From Patiria pectinifera (lineage: Eukaryota > Echinodermata > Asteroidea > Valvatida > Asterinidae), in NCBI GenBank assembly GCA_029964075.1, contig CM057149.1:17188197-17252196 (forward strand): DNA of 64,000 nucleotides, read 5' to 3'. Numbering within the stretch: position 1 is the first letter of the stretch; each line of letters begins with the position of its first letter. Below are positions 10,225-22,522 of the stretch, in pieces. The translations under genes and the position numbers were made by a program. Below the pieces are notes generated by a model. It saw only the letters and a program-made list of their open reading frames with translations. It did no database searches and was not told where the DNA came from.

Positions 10225-10520
10225 GCATAGAAGTGGGGTACTTCCTTTGTTCTCGTGTACTACAATTTTGCAACGTCGCACACTTGTGTCAAAATGCTCT
10301 TATTTAACCATAGTTAATTTCCTGGGCTGAAATTCGGACTTAATATCCCTTTTCTAAAACTCTTCCATTTGCGACATATCAACCCACCTTCGAAATTCCT
10401 AGTTTTTGAGTAAAATCCATATATCTATTTCTTGAAAAACTTGGCAAGTCGGTGGGCATTCCTTGTGGGGTACCTCCCATAGTTCCGGTACCCCACAAGG
10501 CAGTGTTTGTACACGCACGC
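10225..10520. repeat. Inverted copy of 5800-6120
   Basis: Landmarks such as GAAGTGGGGTACTTCCTTTG, CATATATCTATTTCTTG and GGTACCCCACAAGGCAGTG occur in reverse complement inside the element at 5681-6199. This is an interspersed element interior; the frames over it are not conserved. Confidence 0.7.
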
Positions 10521-11245
10521 ACCCACACGTACGGCAGCACAGCCACGTCTAGCTACGCCCGTACAGACAAACGTATATATGTGCTATACTTCTTAGGGGC
10601 TATGGTGCCATATATGCCCTAAATACGCTAGCTGTTAAAAGTAGTGAAAACAAAACGTATACATTGTAATGGCAATGACAACGTAATATATCACCAAAGC
10701 AACCATTTTGTTGTCATATTCAGTTTCATATTCAAATATAGGGCCCCCGTGAAAACCCCAGTGAAAAAAAATATCTGTTACCATTTAATGGGCCATAACC
10801 CTTGACTTGGCTTGTCACTAATGTTTTAGTGAGCATGCGCGATATAACCAAAATGGTCTTGAGTAGTGGGGTCCAATGACCGATGTGTTTGTAATTATGT
10901 TGGCATAGTACTATAGAAGATACATTGATGTTAAGTGTATACACACAGTTTTAACTGAATCAAACGAATTGTTTTGTGATAATTATGGTCAGTAATATTC
11001 CACGCATCCATCCGAGCAAGAGCGCACTTTCATATACGCACCGTCAATAAAAGAAAAAGAAAAAAAAGACGGAGATTTGTCAGTGCAGTACGCCGGGTCG
11101 AAAATTCGACATTTTGCGTGAACGATACGAACAATTTATTCTTATGTTTAACCATATACATGAATATTACACAATTGACCTTTGAAATAAACTGTTGCCA
11201 CTTTTCTGAATGATCACCTATATATGTCAAGGATGTGATACTTTA
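10521..11245. other. No recognised feature
   Basis: A/T-rich sequence with no repeat partner in the window and no credible exon. Confidence 0.5.
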
Positions 11246-11599
11246 GGTGGCTTTAAAAGGGACATCACACATATATATTGACGCCAATATATATTGACGC
11301 CAATATTGACGCCAATATTCACGACATGGACCCAAGTCGCAAATATTGGCGTCAATATTGGCGTCAATATTTGCGACATGGAGGCCATGTCGTGAATATT
11401 GACGTCAATATTTGCGACTTGGAGACCATGTCGTGAATATTGGCGTTTAATATTGACGTCAACATTTGCGACTTGGAGACCATGTCGTGAATACTGGCGT
11501 CAATATTGGCGTCAATATTTGCGACATGGAGTCCATGTCTTGAATATTGGCGTCAATATTGGCGTCCCTATATATGTGCGATGTCCCTTTAAAGCCACC
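11246..11599. mobile_element. MITE whose interior is a palindromic minisatellite
   Basis: The ends GGTGGCTTTAAAAGGGACAT and, inverted, GGTGGCTTTAAAGGGACATC form terminal repeats of about 31 bases reaching ATATATA. The interior is an array of roughly 60-base units built from ATTGGCGTCAATATT palindromes alternating with CATGTCGTGAATATT and TTTGCGACTTGGAGACC, so both strands can fold repeatedly. No coding capacity. Confidence 0.75.
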
Positions 11600-12129
11600 A
11601 TAGATACTAGCTCTATAGCCTATGATAGTCTGTAGAAACGCATTTATTTGGACTTAAGTCATGCCTGATGCTCATGAAATGGTATACAAAACCTCGATTG
11701 TATACTCAAGAAGCAAATTATAACACAACGGGTGTGTCTATCAATGATCAATGTTCTTATTCATTGCTGAACTAATGCATTGCGTTGGCAATCAGCTTAA
11801 ATTGGAGCTCCAAGAACCCTTGACAGTTTCCATTTAGGACTCGTGTATAGTTTGGATGAAGTGAACCTATGGCCTGACTGGGGGGGGGGGGGGGGGGGGG
11901 GCGCCAAGTTCACGATGGATCGAATAAGCTTCATAATACTGGTAAAACTAATAACGTGTCCATTTCTGGGCTATCACAACTGACTTGCATGTCATGTTAT
12001 CCTTCATGATGAAATATGGAATGTAATTGTACACTGATGAAAGAAACAATGAATGATATACTGCCCCGGTGTGAGGTAAAATAGGGATGAAATTCCTCAA
12101 GACAGATGGTATATATTTTCTTTTATTGG
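11600..12129. repeat. Decayed copy C of the 3' end seen at 4.6 and 14.3 kb; G-run repeat
   Basis: 11690-11830 shares ACTCAAGAAGCAAA, TTATTCATTGCTGAAC and CAATCAGCTTAAA with the downstream flanks of the acidic exons at 4600 and 14250, with AATAAG in place of AATAAA on the minus strand. No acidic exon remains. 11872-12078 repeats 9483-9695 and starts in a 22-base G run. Confidence 0.55.
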
Positions 12130-12320
12130 CATAAGGCCAAAAAAAAAGTCTCCGGTTTCCATAGCCATGCCGTAGCCATGCGCGTCTGCAAAATCAACTC
12201 TTTTTTTTTTTCAATGTAAGATGGTGTCTCAAAACCGCCAAACTCACTGGTTTGACTGGAATCTTGCTGCTGCACAATTCTAACGTGTTTTTAGATGGGG
12301 TTACGATCGAGTATAAGCTT
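12130..12320. mobile_element. Partial copy of the GGCCAAAAAAAA MITE
   Basis: GGCCAAAAAAAAAGTCTCCGG begins at about 12137. The interior (GATGGTGTCTCAAAACCGCC, ACTCACTGGTTTGACTGGAA) is the reverse complement of the interior of 35229-35585, so this is a rearranged or oppositely oriented member with no clear right terminus. Confidence 0.6.
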
Positions 12321-12539
12321 TATGGGCCTCTCTGGGCTCCCATATATTTTGAACTAAATTTAGTCGGGCACCATTAAGGAGACGGGTGTTTTAATTTTGT
12401 AATTGTGCATCTGGAAGCCAGACTGAGGGGCGGTGGTCGTGTATCTGGAACCTGAAACGCTTTTTAATAAGCGCAATATTATTAAGGGTGCAGACTAATG
12501 ACCAGCCAGGCAGCACACTATCGAACAATAGGTGGCGCT

Positions 12540-14080
12540 CTTCGTTAGGGCATACACAGTTAGTACTGAGGATCCACCCCAGCAAATAGGAAAAATCCGT
12601 CCGCCGAGCTAGCTCATCAATAATGTTATACACTCGAATTATTCTATACTAAAGAGTTCTTATAGAGCCAGCGAATTGGTGAATTTAAGAGATATAGTAA
12701 TGCACCACTGGCCCGGAATTTTGGCATTTTGGATGCAATTGGGCCCGACAGTGGCGCTATTTAGCCAGGTTGTGGAGTGATCCTTTTTCAAGATGGCTAG
12801 ACTGTTCCACTTTGGATCACATCATTCGTTTAAGGGGTTGTCTTTTTTGGGAGGTGAGAATTTCTGGAAAAGTCATCGGTCAACCCACCAAAAATTGAAA
12901 TGAAAATGAAAGATGATATTTTGATCATCATTTCTCTGTGCAGCCTAAACACTTGTGAGAGTATACAAATTTTGAAGTATGGGCATTTGGCATTGGTGTC
13001 TTAAGGAATTTTTATACTGGGGTGAGCCCCTGAATCGTTCGCTTGGAGGATTTCTCAAATGGGAAATAACTCCCTCTTTTCGGTTCTCCCCGACTCGCTC
13101 CTACTCCGTATCCCCTACATTGGACTTAGGGGTCCACCCTAATAGGCCAAAAATCCGTCCGCCGAGCTCAGCTCATGAATACAAGTTATACACTCAAAAT
13201 CTGCTATATTAGAGAGTTCTGACAGCCAAGGAATTGGGGAATTGAAGAAATACGGCAGTGCATCTTTGGCCCGGGCCTGAAAGTGACACTATTAAGCCAT
13301 ATTTGTGGCGGGCCCTTTTTCAATCATGGCTACTTTTCCACTTTGGAAAACATCACTTGTTTGAGGGGTCGCCTTTTTCGGGTTTAAATTTTTCGAAAAG
13401 TCAATGGTCAACCCACCAAAAATTGGAAAGAAGATGAAAGATGACGTGTCGATCATCATTATCCTATGTAACCTGAATACCTGTTAGAGTTTTGAGTATT
13501 TTTAAAAAAAAAATTGAGGTATGGGCAAAGCACTGGTGTCCATGGGAATTTTTATCCCGGGTGTACCCTCAGGTTTTTTTGTAATCTTCTTTGACTGCGT
13601 AGCCATTGATTTCTAGTAGGTGGTTTTGGAGTGGAGGGGGTGTTCTGCAATTACCCGGAAAACAGTAGTTTGCACGTGAAACAAAACAAACCAATTGAAA
13701 ATTTGTTTGGAGAACAAAGAGCTTTTTTTGAAGAGCACGGAGTATATGCATCTTTAAGTTGTATAATAACTATTTCTCACCAAATCTTTGTTAAAACCTT
13801 AGAATGACAATGACAAAGCAACATGTCGCCAATAAAGAAGGCCTAAGCATTCGGATTGAAGCTCGAGATGAATATTAATGATAGGCATATACGTTAATGA
13901 TAGGCCTATACGGACATGACCGTTATCTAAGGTCGTCCCTTTCCAACAAGCTTTCAACATGGGCGATATCGGGATGTTTCCCGAAAGTAGGAGGGGGTGG
14001 GGGTTGGGGTGGGGAAACGTATTTGTGGCGTAAGAGAAATCCGTCTGAGAAATTATCTCTTTACTGTATGGGCCCTTCAC
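12540..14080 (-). repeat. Two tandem R1 copies and the inverted partner of 1-870
   Basis: Starting near 12600 and 13145, two direct units begin with AAAATCCGTCCGCCGAGCT and run to the CCACCAAAAATTG segment, so they are R1 units in minus orientation. 13450-14000 continues as the inverted equivalent of 1-560. Open frames in this stretch are chance and differ between copies. Confidence 0.7.
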
Positions 14081-14239
14081 CTAAATGGGATTGTCATTTT
14101 ACTGCCTACAACTTTGAAACTTTGAAATATAGCATACTGGATTGGCTTAGATGATTAGCGCAGAAGTTGTGTCTGCATGAGAACTGAAAAAGAACATCTT
14201 TTACATGTCACTTCTACATATATATTAACTAGCTATCGA

Positions 14240-14695
14240 TAGATGAGTCGCATACTCAAGAAGCAAAATCCAACACAACTTATACGTTTTTCGATCAATT
14301 TTATTCATTACTGAGCTCATTCATTGTATTTTGAAATCAATTTAAAGCGGAAATCAAAGATATCTTGACAAATAACTTGTTCAAATTTTGGACTCCTATA
14401 GAATATGGATGTTGTACATAAAGGTTTTTTGGTTTGGACATTTTTTTCATCAGCATTTCAGGTATAATTGTGTGACGTGAAGTGTTTTGTTTCATTCGAT
14501 GAAATTCATATCCTGTTGAGAATATAAATTTCATGCCCACTGTTGTTACATCCAGTCAGTGACGCGTTTTTAATTGTCTTCTATAGCCGAAATTGTGAGG
14601 GACATATCTGATATTTTTGTGGAAAACAACAAATAAATTGTTCGATAAATAGAGTAACATGCATCCCACCACCAGAAACAAATAAATACTGTCGG
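14240..14695 (-). other. Likely 3' UTR and polyadenylation signal, copy B
   Basis: Minus-strand AATAAA at 14305-14300 lies about 390 bases after the stop of the acidic exon at 14696-14730. The order of conserved pieces matches 4600-5000. Confidence 0.45.
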
Positions 14696-14730
14696 TCAAA
14701 ACTTCAGATCAGCCTCTGACTCATCAGTAT
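14696..14730 (-). CDS. Short acidic terminal exon, copy B
   Basis: The acceptor TTTATGTTCACAG and phase-1 reading give TDESEADLKF and a stop. It differs from copy A (5001-5035) only by conservative replacements. No upstream exon of the same gene can be found before the foldback element at 15386, so the remainder of this gene copy is missing or too diverged to see. Confidence 0.4.
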
Positions 14731-14939
14731 CTGTGAACATAAACATAAGAAAATCACCTTTAATTAAAACAAAAACAATTTTTGTTGAAATTATTCGATG
14801 ATTATTATGATATACAAAATATGCGCGGCCAAAATACAGGCCTATTTCTGCAAATATTGAAGTGTTTTGGAGAGTGAAGCAATGCAAGGGATGTCAGGCC
14901 ACCCAGTATGAAACTGATTTCGAGCGGTTCATAATCATT

Positions 14940-15385
14940 TATAGCTGGTCGATAAGTGATATTCTTTGAAAATGATTTTCTAATCCGAGAAAATTTGAGA
15001 GCAACGTTACTTGGCGTTCCTGACGGTTTTCAGAAACAATGCTCGGAAAGCGGGTCCCTGATCCATTTGGTTTAAAAGGTCTAGGTGGTCGTCTGAGTCA
15101 AAATGTTTCGCCAAGGTGAGTCTTAAGGAAGTGTAATTAACAAGTGACAGTCAGTCAGTCAGTCAGTCAGTCAGTCGGTCAGTCGGTCGGTCGGTCGGTC
15201 GGTCGGGGAGTCAGTCGGTCGGTCGTTCAGTCAGTCGGTCAGTCGGGGAGTCAGTCAGTCAGTCGGTCGGTCGGTCGGTTGGTCAGTCAGTCGGGGAGTC
15301 GGTCGGTCAGTCGGGGAGTCGGGGAGTTGCGCGTCAACTTGTGGTCAACTTCTAGCCGATAAACCCGGACCCAAGTGTTGCAAGG
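14940..15385. repeat. Paralog of 6200-6410, then an (AGTC/GGTC)n microsatellite
   Basis: 14940-15130 is the duplicate described at 6200-6419. 15148-15325 is an interrupted AGTC and GGTC tetranucleotide array. 15337-15385 is the left part of a unit (GCCGATAAACCCGGACCCAAG) that resumes at 17742 after the inserted element and is repeated at 18579. Confidence 0.75.
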
Positions 15386-17741
15386 TGTTACAACTGATAA
15401 TGTAGTAACCAACCGATAACGTATCACCAACCGATAATGTATCACAAATTGACCGATATTGTATCACTAACCGATAATGTACCAAAAATTGACTGATAGT
15501 GTAGTAAAATTTGTATCCGATAATGTATCACGTGTCGACGGATAATGTATCTACAAAATAACTGTATCCGATAATGTATCACTACGGAACGGATACTGTA
15601 TCAACCGATAATGTATCAAAAATCAACCGATAATGTATCAGTATTGGGAAAAGGTGGAAATATTGCAAATTAATTAAAGTCTAATAAGTGCCTTTACTAT
15701 GATAAGTCCCCACTCGAGAAAGTTTATCATGAAAAATATTTTTTTTAATTTGAGAGGTTGGGAGATGCTCTACTTCCAAGTGGGCCTAGGCTAGTGGCGT
15801 ATCCAGCTTTTGATGTCAAGGGGGGGGGGGGGAAACCGCACTCGCACATCCGCGCCGAAATGTGGACAAGTTCTTTTCTCCGGACACTTGGCCTCCATAT
15901 GGGCTCCGTGCTGCGACACAAGAGGGCGCGTTTTACCACTTTTGAGAGCCCCATGGACGTACGGGACCATTGATCTCCGTATGGAGATCAATGGACGGGA
16001 CACAGCATATGCGTACTGTACTGTACTGGTTCGCGCGCAAGGTTCCACACCACTTCCAGAATGTGCCAGAATGTGGCTATTAGCAGCAGCGTCTTCGCAG
16101 GAGCGTCAGGCAACGTCGGCGCGCGCATACGTTCAATTTAACTTGCGATGGTCTCCCAGACTATTCCCTCCCCCAATAACTTTGCAACATTCAAAATACG
16201 AGCTGTGCATGAACCGGGAACACATACGAGTGGCGAGGCATGTGTATAGCAAAACTTCCATCTGAAATGATCATGTAACTTGAGCTGTCACAAAAGATAC
16301 AATGTAACAAGTTTACCGGATTTAGGCTGCAATCGTCGAAGATAGTCTAGATGCGATCAAGCTTCATGGGTCCCTTGTCGACCCCAGTCGATTTTTTTTC
16401 TTACAGATTTGAAAAGGGCACAATCACAGCATTACTGCTCATTTAGTGGGGGGATGAGGGGGAGAGGGATGAGGGATGAGGGATGAGGGGATGAGGGGAG
16501 GGTCGATGAGGGGAGGGGTCGTGCCCTATTTTCAACGGGGAGCGCTGATAAAATCCCACAATCATGTACACAATATTACTGTACCGTACAAAATAATGCC
16601 CCGTCTTTTTTTAGGGGGGGGGGCACGGTTCGCATGTGACGTCATTTGTTATTTGTCTACCCACTGACTTCAGTTTGTTCAACCCACACAGTTTGGAGTC
16701 CAAACATCACGAGCCTGCTGCTTCCTTGAGGCCAACACAGGCGCGGATCCGGGGGTGTCCCCCAGCTGTGTCCCAAAACAAATTGCACACAAATTCCTAA
16801 AAAAAATAATGCAACCCCTCTGCAGTGACACCCCCCCCCCCCCAAAAAAAAATTACTGGTATAATGTCCGCCTGTTCAAAATACGGACGGAGGCAGCTTA
16901 GATAGGGGGTATTTTTAAACCATTCTGTAATCCATTGTTAATAATTGTCCAATTTGAACAGCGTCCCCTATTGAAATATGATACTCCCTTCCCCAAGTTT
17001 TTGATTTTACGGAGGCCAAGTGTCCGGAAAAAAATCCTGTGTACATTTTCAGATTGTTTTGCTGATGAACCCCCCCCCCCCCCGCGAATATTCCTGGATC
17101 CGCCCCTGCAACAGTAGCGTAAATCTGCGCTGGGGACTTGGGGATGGGGGATAGCTAAAAGAAAAAGTCCTGGCCGTGAAATACAAACGGGGGGTGGGGG
17201 GCCTTGCTGGAGACCACATGACACTGGGGGGGGGCGGCGCTGTTCATGATACAGACGTCCCAGTGCATTTCAAGCTATTTGTATTTTTTCTCCCTTTCTC
17301 ATTACTATTTAATACATTTCGGCGGTTGGAAAGTTTGAAAAATACCTCAAAATCTGCCTTTTTTCTCTAAATACAAAATAATGGGGGTGGTGGTGATCAA
17401 CTAGCCCAGACCCACCTCCCTGGTCAAAACGTGGGGCGGGATAATCGGACATAAAACAAACATTTGTGTACACCTTTTCCCCATACTGATACATTATCGG
17501 TTGATTTTTGATACTTTATCGGTTGATACATTATCCGTTCCGTGGTGATACATTATCGGATACAGTTATTTTGTAGATACATTATCCGTCGACACGTGAT
17601 ACATTATCTGATACTAATTTTACTACACTATCAGTCAATTTTTGGTACATTATCGGTTAGTGATACAATATCGGTCAATTTGTGATACATTATCGGTTGG
17701 TGATACGTTATCGGTTGGTTACTACATTATCAGTTGTAACA
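15386..17741. mobile_element. Foldback transposon with long inverted ends of about 15-bp repeats (TU-like)
   Basis: The left arm (15386 to about 15655) and right arm (about 17475-17741) are near-perfect inverted copies of about 265 bases, starting TGTTACAACTGATAATGTAG. Each arm is a chain of about 15-base variants of CCGATAATGTATCAC. The element is flanked by a five-base direct repeat CAAGG (15381-15385 and 17742-17746). A duplicate of the host sequence at 18601-18640 carries the unoccupied site GTTG-CAAGG-TCGG. The 1.8 kb interior has G-run elements (15790-15910, 16440-16640, 16990-17110) and no transposase. Long inverted ends made of 15-bp tandem repeats recall the sea urchin TU elements, although those are reported with 8-bp target duplications. 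Confidence 0.85.
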
Positions 17742-19816
17742 CAAGGTCGGCCCTGGGTCTCTTCCAGGCAGTGTCTGGGCTACCGTAGTAGATGAGTAGA
17801 TTTCTGCTGTGACCCTTAATCCTGCCAGCAATTATTACGGGCGTGCGAACGAAGCGTTCCAGGGCACTGGCTTTCATTAAGGGCACTGGCTTTCATAAGC
17901 TTTCATGCCAGGAAAAACACTGGCAAGGATTACGTATGGTAATTTGAAATAATGCTTGTAATCAATAATGACCTTGCTTATAGCAGCTTCATGATCAATG
18001 AAAGATTAAGTATAGAAAGTGATATTGGAATTGTACCCTAATGCGCGTCTTGCATCAAACAGTTCCGACGGATACTTTAGCACAAGATGATGAAGAAATT
18101 CCCTAGAATTGCTCAGGTGTTAAAAATGGCAGGGGGGGGGTGCGGGTATGGACTTTTCTCTATGTTTTTGTCCGTTTTTTCGCTTGTATTATGTTAATTA
18201 CAATTTCGGGGTTTACTTTGGAAATAAACTCTCTCCATGCACTTTTCAAAATTGTAAGTATTTTATATTTTAACAGAAATGTGATTAACAGAAATGTGCT
18301 GCTGGAACTGGCTTCAGTTCGTGACCGATGAAGAAACAGAAAAACTAAAACTTTGACGAGGGGATTGAAAAAGAAAGTATGGCAGTGAAGTGACTGGGGT
18401 CCAATTTGCGTGAGACACTTTACTGGAGTGGGAAACTCAAGGTTTTTTTGGCCAATTAATAAAGAACACCCTTTTTTGTCGGGCTACCGTCATCATTATT
18501 CTCCTAATCGATCATGGGGACATTGAGCCGCCCAGACCAAGCGATCAGATGCAGACTGCCACAGCTGTTGCGCTAGTGTCTTGTGGCCAACTTCTAGCCG
18601 ACAAACCCGGACCCAAGTGTTGCAAGGTCGGCCCTGGGTCTCTTCCAGGCAGTGTCTGGGCTACCGTAGTAGATGAGTAGATTTCTGCTGTGACCCTTAA
18701 TCCTGCCAGCAATTATTACGGGCGTGCGAACGAAGCGATCCAGGGCACTGGCTTTCATTAAGGGCACTGGCTTTCATAATCTTTCATGCCAGGAAAAACA
18801 CTGGCAAGGATTACCTCTGGTAATTTGAAATACTACTTATAATCAAAAATGACCTTGCTTATAGCAGCTTCATGATCAATGAAAGGTTAAGTATAGAAAG
18901 TGATATTGGAATCGCACCCTAATGCGCGTCTTGCATCCAATAGTTCTGACGGATGCTTGGGCACAAGAGGATGAAGAAAATCCCTAGAATTGTTTAGGCG
19001 TCAAAAATGGCCGGAGGGGGGGGGGGGTATGGATAAGGACTTATCCATACCATTTGTCCATTTTCTCGCTTGTACTCGACTTATATAATTAAAATGTCGG
19101 AGTTACTTGTAAGCAATTCCTTACTTTATACCCTTCTTTTAAGGATCATTTTGGAAATTTACTCTCCCAATACACTTTTCAAAAATTGTATGTCTTATAT
19201 ATTTTAACGAAATCATTTGTTTGTTCCTCATTAGGAGTTGCATTTGAAAACAAATCCGCCATGCCAGCAGACTGGTTCCCCGTACTTTATCGATTTTGAT
19301 AGGGGTGGAGGACAGTCGGGCCGACAGAGTTTGTTTATTCCATAACTAAGCATGGCCTTATTTCGTCCTTTTTTTTTTAAAGATGAAATGTTTTGTCTTT
19401 TTGATGGACACAGCGATAAAAATCGGTTTTCTCTGGATGAAACTCGGATATAGCAATATACATCTTTATTTTTTTTTTTTACAAATGTTTTGCAGAAGAA
19501 TAGACTTTGTCCTTGATACCAAACTTATAAGCGATGGTGAAAATCTGGTTTCTTTCGCCTTTCGTGGCCGGTCTAAACCTTGCCAGCAACTCCAACAAAA
19601 GTGTGATAAACAGAAACGTGTTGCTGCTAAATCAGTTGGAACTGGCTTCAGTTCGTGACCGATGAAGAAACAGAAAAACTAAAACTTTGACGAGGGGATT
19701 GAAAAAGAAAGTATGACAGTGACGTGACTGGGGTCCAATTTGCGTGAGACACTTTGGAGCCTCATTTTCTGGAGTGGGAAACTCAAGGTTTTTTGCCAAT
19801 TAATAAAGAACACCCT
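17742..19816 (+). repeat. Two direct copies of a host-type repeat unit
   Basis: Unit 1 is 15337-15385 plus 17742-18478. Unit 2 is 18579-19816. Both run from CCGGACCCAAGTGTTGCAAGG through GGCCCTGGGTCTCTTCC, CTTTCATGCCAGGAAAAACA and GACGAGGGGATTGAAAAAGA to AATTAATAAAGAACACCC. Unit 2 has about 500 extra bases (about 19090-19620). The tail (GCTGCTAAATCAGTTGGAAC) is also related to 24208-24310 and 29400-29505. No coding sequence is supported. Confidence 0.8.
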
Positions 19817-20100
19817 TCTTTCAACCTCCTCTGAATTCTGAGCTGGTGAGGAACGCACGTAAGGCACATGCCTCTAGTGGGGACGTGTGTGCACTTTTCC
19901 CTTAGATACACCACTGCCAAAGCCCGTGATCTACATACATGTCCAAATGATTACATTGTTTTGGTATAAGTATTACTCTATACCAAAATAAAAAAACAGG
20001 CCTACTGAAAGGGTCCATGAAACGAATTGTGCATTTTACTCCTCTTAAATGGATGAAATTATTTGCCATCCATTTTAAGGTTTATTTTTAATTGAAACAG
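19817..20100. other. No recognised feature
   Basis: Unique within the window; no frame or splice signal of note. Confidence 0.4.
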
Positions 20101-22085
20101 TCACGTGGTTGCTAGGGCATATCTTCTGGCGTTGTTAGGCAAAGCTAATCTAATTACGTACTTTTACGCTATAATAGAGCAGTGAAATCCATGCACCCCC
20201 CAAAAAAACATGGCCTTTGAACGTTATGTTTCTCAGAAAATATGCTCGGTATGATTGAAATGTTAAATTATAACGGAAGACGACGTTCTAAACTTCATCG
20301 ATGCCGAAACGTCAATACTGGTTACTGGTAAAGCTGACCTTCAAGTCTGGAAGAAATCGTTCGAAAACTTCCTCAAATTCATGTATTAACCTCAATTTCT
20401 AGGAATCTCTCCAAGTTGTTGTTTCACGAGTAGTTCAACACTTATATCATCTAAGAATATTCCGAATTTCAGCTTAATCTGTTGTTGCAAATGCTAGTAT
20501 ACCAACTAGAACCATCTCCATGGAAAACTTCGACGAGGAGTTTCTGTTGACACAACCGACGTGCACGTGCATTGCTCAGCAAAATTCCGTAGGCGCTACC
20601 GTTGACCGAATATGGTAGATTAGCATATTCATTAGCGTCGCTCGGCGTGGTTTGGCGTGGGTCTCGGTATCGACCAGTGGCAGCCATATGGTTGCTACGG
20701 TAAAGCGTCGTTCGTTGTTAGGGACAGCTAATCCAATTACGCACTAAGACCCTGTAACAGAGCTTTGCCAAAACATGGCATTTTGAACGTTGTGTTTCTC
20801 AGAAAATATGCTCGGTGTGATTGAAGTGTTATATTCTAACTGAAGAAGACATTCTAAACTTCATATCAGTAATAAAATCGCCGTCATCGATGCCGAAACG
20901 TCAATACTGGTTACTGTCAAAGCTGACCTTCAAGTCTGGAAGAAATCGTTCGAAAACTTCCCCAAATGTATGTATTTATCCCAATTTCTAGGAATTTATC
21001 CAAGTTGTTATTTCACGAGTAGTTGAACACTTATATCATCTAAGCAATTCCGAATTTCAGCTTAATCTGTTGTTGCGGACGCTAGTGTTACACTTTGAAC
21101 CATCTCTAAGGAAATTTCGAAGACGATCAAAAAATTATATGCCGACCCAACCCATGTGCAATGTTCAGCAAAGCGGCGTAGGCGCTACGGCTGTTCGATT
21201 TTGGCCCGGCACACAATGATGACGGGCATATTAGCGTATTCATTAGAGTCACTCGGCGTGACATGGCGTGGGTCTCGGTATCGACCAATGGAAGCCGGCA
21301 AAAGGGTGATATTTGTTAATTAACAACTCGTGAAGGAGGCTTTTATGCAATTGTTTACTGCACACTGTACTGGATAGGAACCTCATTAATATTCGTGAGG
21401 CTTGAAAATATTGATAGATATTGCGCACGCCAGTGTTACAATTTTTAAAATTGCACGTACCGAGGCCAAAAAATTAACATATCACAACGACTTTTAGCAC
21501 ATACTTGGATTATAGGGGAAATAAATCCTGAAAGTCGCATATGAAGGTACGGTCTTCCAAATGGGAAAATTAATTTTCAAAAGATTTCACCCGCCAACGT
21601 GAACATTGTGTGTGTACATGTAGTTTCATTGAAAATAAAGTGTTACGTAACCTTTAAAAATCGCCCTTCGCAACCACATGGCTGATGGAAGCCGGCAAAA
21701 AGGGTTATATTTATCAATTAATAACTCGTGAAGGAGGCTTTTTTCCAAATGTACACTGAATACCATTATGATTAGGAACCTTATAGACTAACAAACGTTA
21801 GTCTACCATCTTTTAAAAGTGCACGTAGCCAGGATTATTTTTCCAATTTCAACGAAAGTAATGAACACATCACAACGATTTTTGAGCACATACTTGGATC
21901 ATTATGAGGGAAGTGCACCCTGAGAGTCGCATGAAGATACGGTCTTCCAAACGGGAGAAATTAATTTTTTCAAAGATTTCGCCCGCTAACGTAAAAATGT
22001 GTGTGTACATGTAGTTTCAATCAAAAAGAAGTGTTACGTAACCTTTAGAAATCGCCCTTAGCAACCACATGACTGGAAAAGTGCA
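20101..22085 (+). repeat. Two pairs of direct duplications
   Basis: 20105-20690 and 20690-21290 are related units (shared GATGCCGAAACGTCAATACT, GTCTCGGTATCGACCA). 21289-21685 and 21686-22085 are a second related pair (TGGAAGCCGGCAAAA, AACTCGTGAAGGAGGCTTTT, GTGTGTGTACATGTAGTTTC). Divergence is moderate, so these are older than the 22.5-31.5 kb blocks. No gene is seen. Confidence 0.75.
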
Positions 22086-22254
22086 ATTTAATTTTAACAT
22101 TTGAAATTGCCCATGCTTTTCCTGACAAATAAGGGCGCTGTAACTGTGATGTGAATTCGGGAAGACACTGTCCAATTTAGAGGTTTTCTGTTCAGATTGT
22201 GAACCCAAAAAATTTGCTGACTGAAAACAGTTGTGAGAACACTGGCTGACTGTC

Positions 22255-22522
22255 ATGTACTGACAGTGGCGTAGCCAGGAATTTTTCAGGGGGTGGGCCG
22301 CTGGGGGCTGAAACATTTCATGGGGGGGCGTCATGTAGATCAATAATAATTTGTTTTAGAAACTCAAAATCTCAGTGGGGGGGGCGACTGGGGGGGGGGC
22401 GACAAGGTTTCATTGGGGGGCTGTCGCCCCCCCCCCCCCAACAATCGGCTTAATTCGGCTAAATAGAACAGCAATAAGATTCCGGAGGTTTTTTTTGGGG
22501 GGGGGGGAGGAGGGGGGTTGCA
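22255..22522. mobile_element. Terminus of a CAGTGGCGTAGCCAGG element, G-run rich
   Basis: CAGTGGCGTAGCCAGGAAT at about 22263, followed by G runs and TGAAACATTTCATGGGGGGG, matches in inverted form the right end of the element at 44348-45004. G-run lengths here are extreme and the frames across them are artefacts. Confidence 0.6.

Noticed and set aside
15144-15362. SQSVGQSV-repeat protein
   Set aside because: Translation of an AGTC/GGTC tetranucleotide array.
19383-19658. 91-residue plus-strand frame starting MKCFVFLMD
   Set aside because: It crosses repeat sequence that is absent from the sister unit at 17.7-18.5 kb and shows no family resemblance.
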